Assembly (NCBI RefSeq): GCF_025460805.1
Contig: NZ_JAMXFJ010000005.1
Location: 43,551 to 107,550 of the forward strand
From: Microvirga sesbaniae
GTDB taxonomy: Bacteria > Pseudomonadota > Alphaproteobacteria > Rhizobiales > Beijerinckiaceae
Direction of reading: 5' to 3'
DNA length: 64,000 nt
In this document: positions 61,855 through 64,000 of the stretch, piece after piece
How positions within the stretch are numbered: position 1 is the first letter of the stretch
How the letters are laid out: each line of letters opens with the position of its first letter
Position numbers and translations under genes: made by a program
Notes under the pieces: generated by a model
Database searches by the model: none
Seen by the model: only the letters and a program-made list of their open reading frames with translations
Told to the model about the DNA's origin: nothing

Positions 61855-62907
61855 CTACTTCAGGCCGGTATTCGCGATGCCCGCGGTGATGTAGCGTTGA
61901 AGGAACAGGAAGATCAGGGCGACCGGCACGATCGACAGGACCGTCATGGCGAGCACGTAGTGCCATTGCACGTTCAGCTCGCCCGAGAACGCGTTGAGAC
62001 CGACCTGCAGGGTGTAGTGCTCCTTGCGCGAGAGAACGATCAGGGGCCACAGGAAGTCGTTCCAGCGCCACATGACCGAGAAGATGGCCAGGACCGCCAG
62101 GGCGGGCGCCGCCAGCGGCAGGACGATGCGCCAGTAGATCTGCCATTCCGACGCCTTGTCCATGCGGGCCGCGTCGATCAGCTCGTCCGGGATCGTGAGC
62201 ATGTATTGCCGCAGCAGGAAGACGCCCGTGGGCGTCGCCACCGTCGGCAGGATCACGCCCCAGAGCGTGTCGAACAGGTTGAGCGAGTTCACCACGAGAT
62301 AGAGCGGGACGACGATGACGGACAACGGCACCATCAGGGTTGCCAGGATGATGCCGAGCACCGCCGTGCGGCCCTTGAACTCGTATTTCGACAGGGCGAA
62401 AGCCGCCATGGAATTCACCACGAGGGTGATGAGCGTCGCCATGACCGTGACGAAGAGCGAATTCCGGAAATAGCGCAGGAAGTCGAATTGCTGCAGCGGC
62501 TCGGCATAGTTCGCCGTGGCGAGCTTGATCTCGCGCACGGGCGTTCGCCTGTCGATGGGAACGCGGATGACGGGGCCCGGGTTCTGCGGATCGACCATCT
62601 GGGCCATGATCCCGACCCGCCGCACCTGGGCCAGAACCTTCTCGCTGCCGTCGTCGAGCGTCACGCGAAAGAGCGCCAGCGGCTGTTCATAGCCCTGAAC
62701 CCGGACCGCCTGGGCGTCGAGGGGCATGAAGGTGGGCGGGAATTCGGCGAGGTTGGCGGGGGTCTTGAAGGACGAGACCGCGAGCCACAGGACCGGACCG
62801 AACATCAGGACGAGACCGAGGCCGAGCCAGAGATAGGCCAGCACGTCGGTCCAGTGCCAGCCGGCGCCGCCGCGCCGGCGCAGAAGGAAGGCGGACAGGG
62901 CGTTCAT
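61855..62907 (-). CDS. Sugar ABC transporter permease, MalG type
   Basis: 350 aa, longer than typical MalG-type permeases (about 280). The extra length is a periplasmic insertion of about 80 residues (about 55-140, containing VRVQGYEQPLALFRVTLDDG and RVPIDRRTPVREI) between helix 1 and helix 2. The EAA loop is ELIDAARMDKASEWQIYWRIVLPLAAPALAVLA. Its start overlaps the stop of the MalF-type gene in ATGA. Confidence 0.92.
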   Translation of the reverse strand: MNALSAFLLRRRGGAGWHWTDVLAYLWLGLGLVLMFGPVLWLAVSSFKTPANLAEFPPTFMPLDAQAVRVQGYEQPLALFRVTLDDGSEKVLAQVRRVGIMAQMVDPQNPGPVIRVPIDRRTPVREIKLATANYAEPLQQFDFLRYFRNSLFVTVMATLITLVVNSMAAFALSKYEFKGRTAVLGIILATLMVPLSVIVVPLYLVVNSLNLFDTLWGVILPTVATPTGVFLLRQYMLTIPDELIDAARMDKASEWQIYWRIVLPLAAPALAVLAIFSVMWRWNDFLWPLIVLSRKEHYTLQVGLNAFSGELNVQWHYVLAMTVLSIVPVALIFLFLQRYITAGIANTGLK

Positions 62908-63935
62908 GCGGCCTCCTTCCGGGCGCGCCTGTTCGAGGCCAGGAGCTGCAGGGCCGTGAGCGCCACGAGGACGATCCCCATGAGGATCGAGGCGGCGGAA
63001 GCGAGCCCGAGGTTACGCAGCACGTGGGCGAAGCCGGTCTCGTAGATGTATTGGGTGATGAACATGGTGCTGGTGCCCGGGCCGCCGCCGGTGAGCACGA
63101 AGGCCTCGTCGAAGATCTGCACGGCCTTGATGAGCGCCAGGATGACCACGACGAGCAGGTTCGGCCACAGGAGCGGCAGGGTGATGCGCCAGAAGGTGCG
63201 CATGCGGCCGGTGCCGTCCATCATGGCGGCCTCGTAGAGGTCGCGCGGGATGGCCTGGAGACCGGCAAGCAGGATGAGCGCGTAGAAGCCGAGATGGGCC
63301 CAGACGGACACGAAGATGGCCCAGAACATGGCCCAGTTCCGCTCGGCGAGCCACAGGGTGCGCGCGAAGCCCAGATCCAGGAGAAGCGCGTTGAGCAGCC
63401 CGTCGCGCTGCAGGATCCATTTCCAGATCAGGCCGACCACCACCGGCGAGAGCAGGACGGGAAAGAAGAAGACGCCGCGCCAGAAGCCCCGGGCGCGCAT
63501 CTCGCGGTTGAGGACGAGCGCCGTCGCCAGGGAGGCGAGCACGAGCAGGGTGACCTGCAGCACGACGAAGAGCGCCGTGTTGTGCAGGCTCTGCCAGAAG
63601 GCATCCTGGAGGCAGGTGGACGGGATTGTGTAGTCGCCGCAGGTGAGCAGCGTCTTGTACTGGTCGAGGCCGACGAAATAGCGGCCGTCGAAGAAGATGG
63701 CGGTTCCGCCGGTCAGGGAATAGGCCAGGTTGATGACGACCGGGATGAGCACGAAGACCCCGAAGATCAGCATGTTCGGGGCCAGGAACACGGCCCCCAT
63801 GCCGCCGATGCCGAACCGGCGCTGAACGGCGCTCATGGGAGCGTTGAGGGCCCCCATGAGGAACCGGAAGGGCCAGGCGAGCCAGGAGGACAGGCCAGGC
63901 GCCCGTCCTTCCCCCGTTCCCATCACGATGCTCAT
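62904..63935 (-). CDS. Sugar ABC transporter permease, MalF type
   Basis: 343 aa with about six to seven helices. The EAA loop reads DLYEAAMMDGTGRMRTFWRITLPLLWPNLLVV, and AVQIFDEAFVLTGGGPGTSTMFITQYIYETGF is the standard MalF-family block. The N-terminal 45 residues are cytoplasmic. It lies between the receptor gene at the window edge and the MalG-type permease. Confidence 0.93.
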   Translation of the reverse strand: MSIVMGTGEGRAPGLSSWLAWPFRFLMGALNAPMSAVQRRFGIGGMGAVFLAPNMLIFGVFVLIPVVINLAYSLTGGTAIFFDGRYFVGLDQYKTLLTCGDYTIPSTCLQDAFWQSLHNTALFVVLQVTLLVLASLATALVLNREMRARGFWRGVFFFPVLLSPVVVGLIWKWILQRDGLLNALLLDLGFARTLWLAERNWAMFWAIFVSVWAHLGFYALILLAGLQAIPRDLYEAAMMDGTGRMRTFWRITLPLLWPNLLVVVILALIKAVQIFDEAFVLTGGGPGTSTMFITQYIYETGFAHVLRNLGLASAASILMGIVLVALTALQLLASNRRARKEAA

Positions 63936-63950
63936 CGTGCGCGCCTTCGC

Positions 63951-64000
63951 CTAGCGGGACGCTTCGGCGACCTTCTGCTTGATGTCGTCCTCGATGCGGG
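63951..64000 (-). CDS. 3' end of a gene, probably the sugar-binding receptor
   Basis: Only the last 15 codons are visible: RIEDDIKQKVAEASR then TAG. The position just upstream of two sugar permeases and the shape of the C-terminus fit an extracellular solute-binding protein. The identification rests on context. Confidence 0.6.
   Translation of the reverse strand, partial: RIEDDIKQKVAEASR

Overview
The window looks like chromosome of a GC-rich alphaproteobacterium of the order Hyphomicrobiales (Rhizobiales), probably near Methylobacteriaceae such as Microvirga. The basis is gene content (hrcA next to rph-rdgB, DUF2852, a histone H1-like Lys/Ala-rich protein, PRC-barrel, PaoABC), alphaproteobacterial EcfG-type promoters, and RIME-like palindromic repeats. 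No taxonomic search was possible, so this is inference. No phage, transposase, integrase or CRISPR array was seen.

Layout. 0.2-8.4 kb holds housekeeping genes: hemW, a TetR regulator, a DUF2852 gene, rdgB-rph facing hrcA, a small duplicated secreted protein, and lepA. 8.7-15.6 kb is a mixed block: MFS permease, SDR, ArsC-like protein, orphan TRAP binding protein, DUF1328 protein, and an ATP-dependent helicase coupled to an EamA exporter. 16-19 kb is a stress block of histone-like protein, PRC-barrel protein and SDR, each behind a perfect GGAAC-N16/17-CGTT promoter. 19-24 kb has mepA, msrA, a small membrane protein, tRNA-Ser(GGA) and an OafA/SGNH acyltransferase. 24.2-28.5 kb carries an FtsX/ATPase/DUF3299 ABC system and an alkaline phosphatase behind a clear Pho box. 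28.9-39.4 kb has a CYTH-CHAD protein, a PoxB-like enzyme, a royal-jelly-family protein, an SDR, and the molybdenum aldehyde oxidase paoABC followed by a broken xdhC. Several of these also have EcfG-type promoters.

39.5-56.3 kb is a nearly complete assimilatory sulfate pathway. Sulfate enters by Sbp-CysTWA, is activated to APS by CysDN, and is reduced to sulfite by the Fe-S APS reductase CysH and to sulfide by CysJI. CysG makes the siroheme, and MetZ fixes sulfide or a sulfur donor into homocysteine. A 1-Cys peroxiredoxin and a rhodanese lie in the same block, with a DecR-like Lrp/AsnC regulator beside cysH. Four copies of a 16-bp palindrome related to GTTCTTTAAAAAGAAC sit at sbp, the peroxiredoxin leader, cysH and cysJ, which points to one shared regulator. 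CysN carries a C-terminal DUF2061 membrane domain, and no APS kinase is present. 56.7-64 kb has threonine synthase, a LysR/EamA divergent pair, a small TPR-like protein and a sugar ABC transporter that runs off the window.

Two dispersed repeat families occupy the intergenic space. One (AGCATCGGACG...CGTCCGATGCT) appears at six places, and in five of them its edge supplies the stop codon of the neighbouring gene. The other (GTCATGGCCGGGC...) appears three times around hemW and rdgB.
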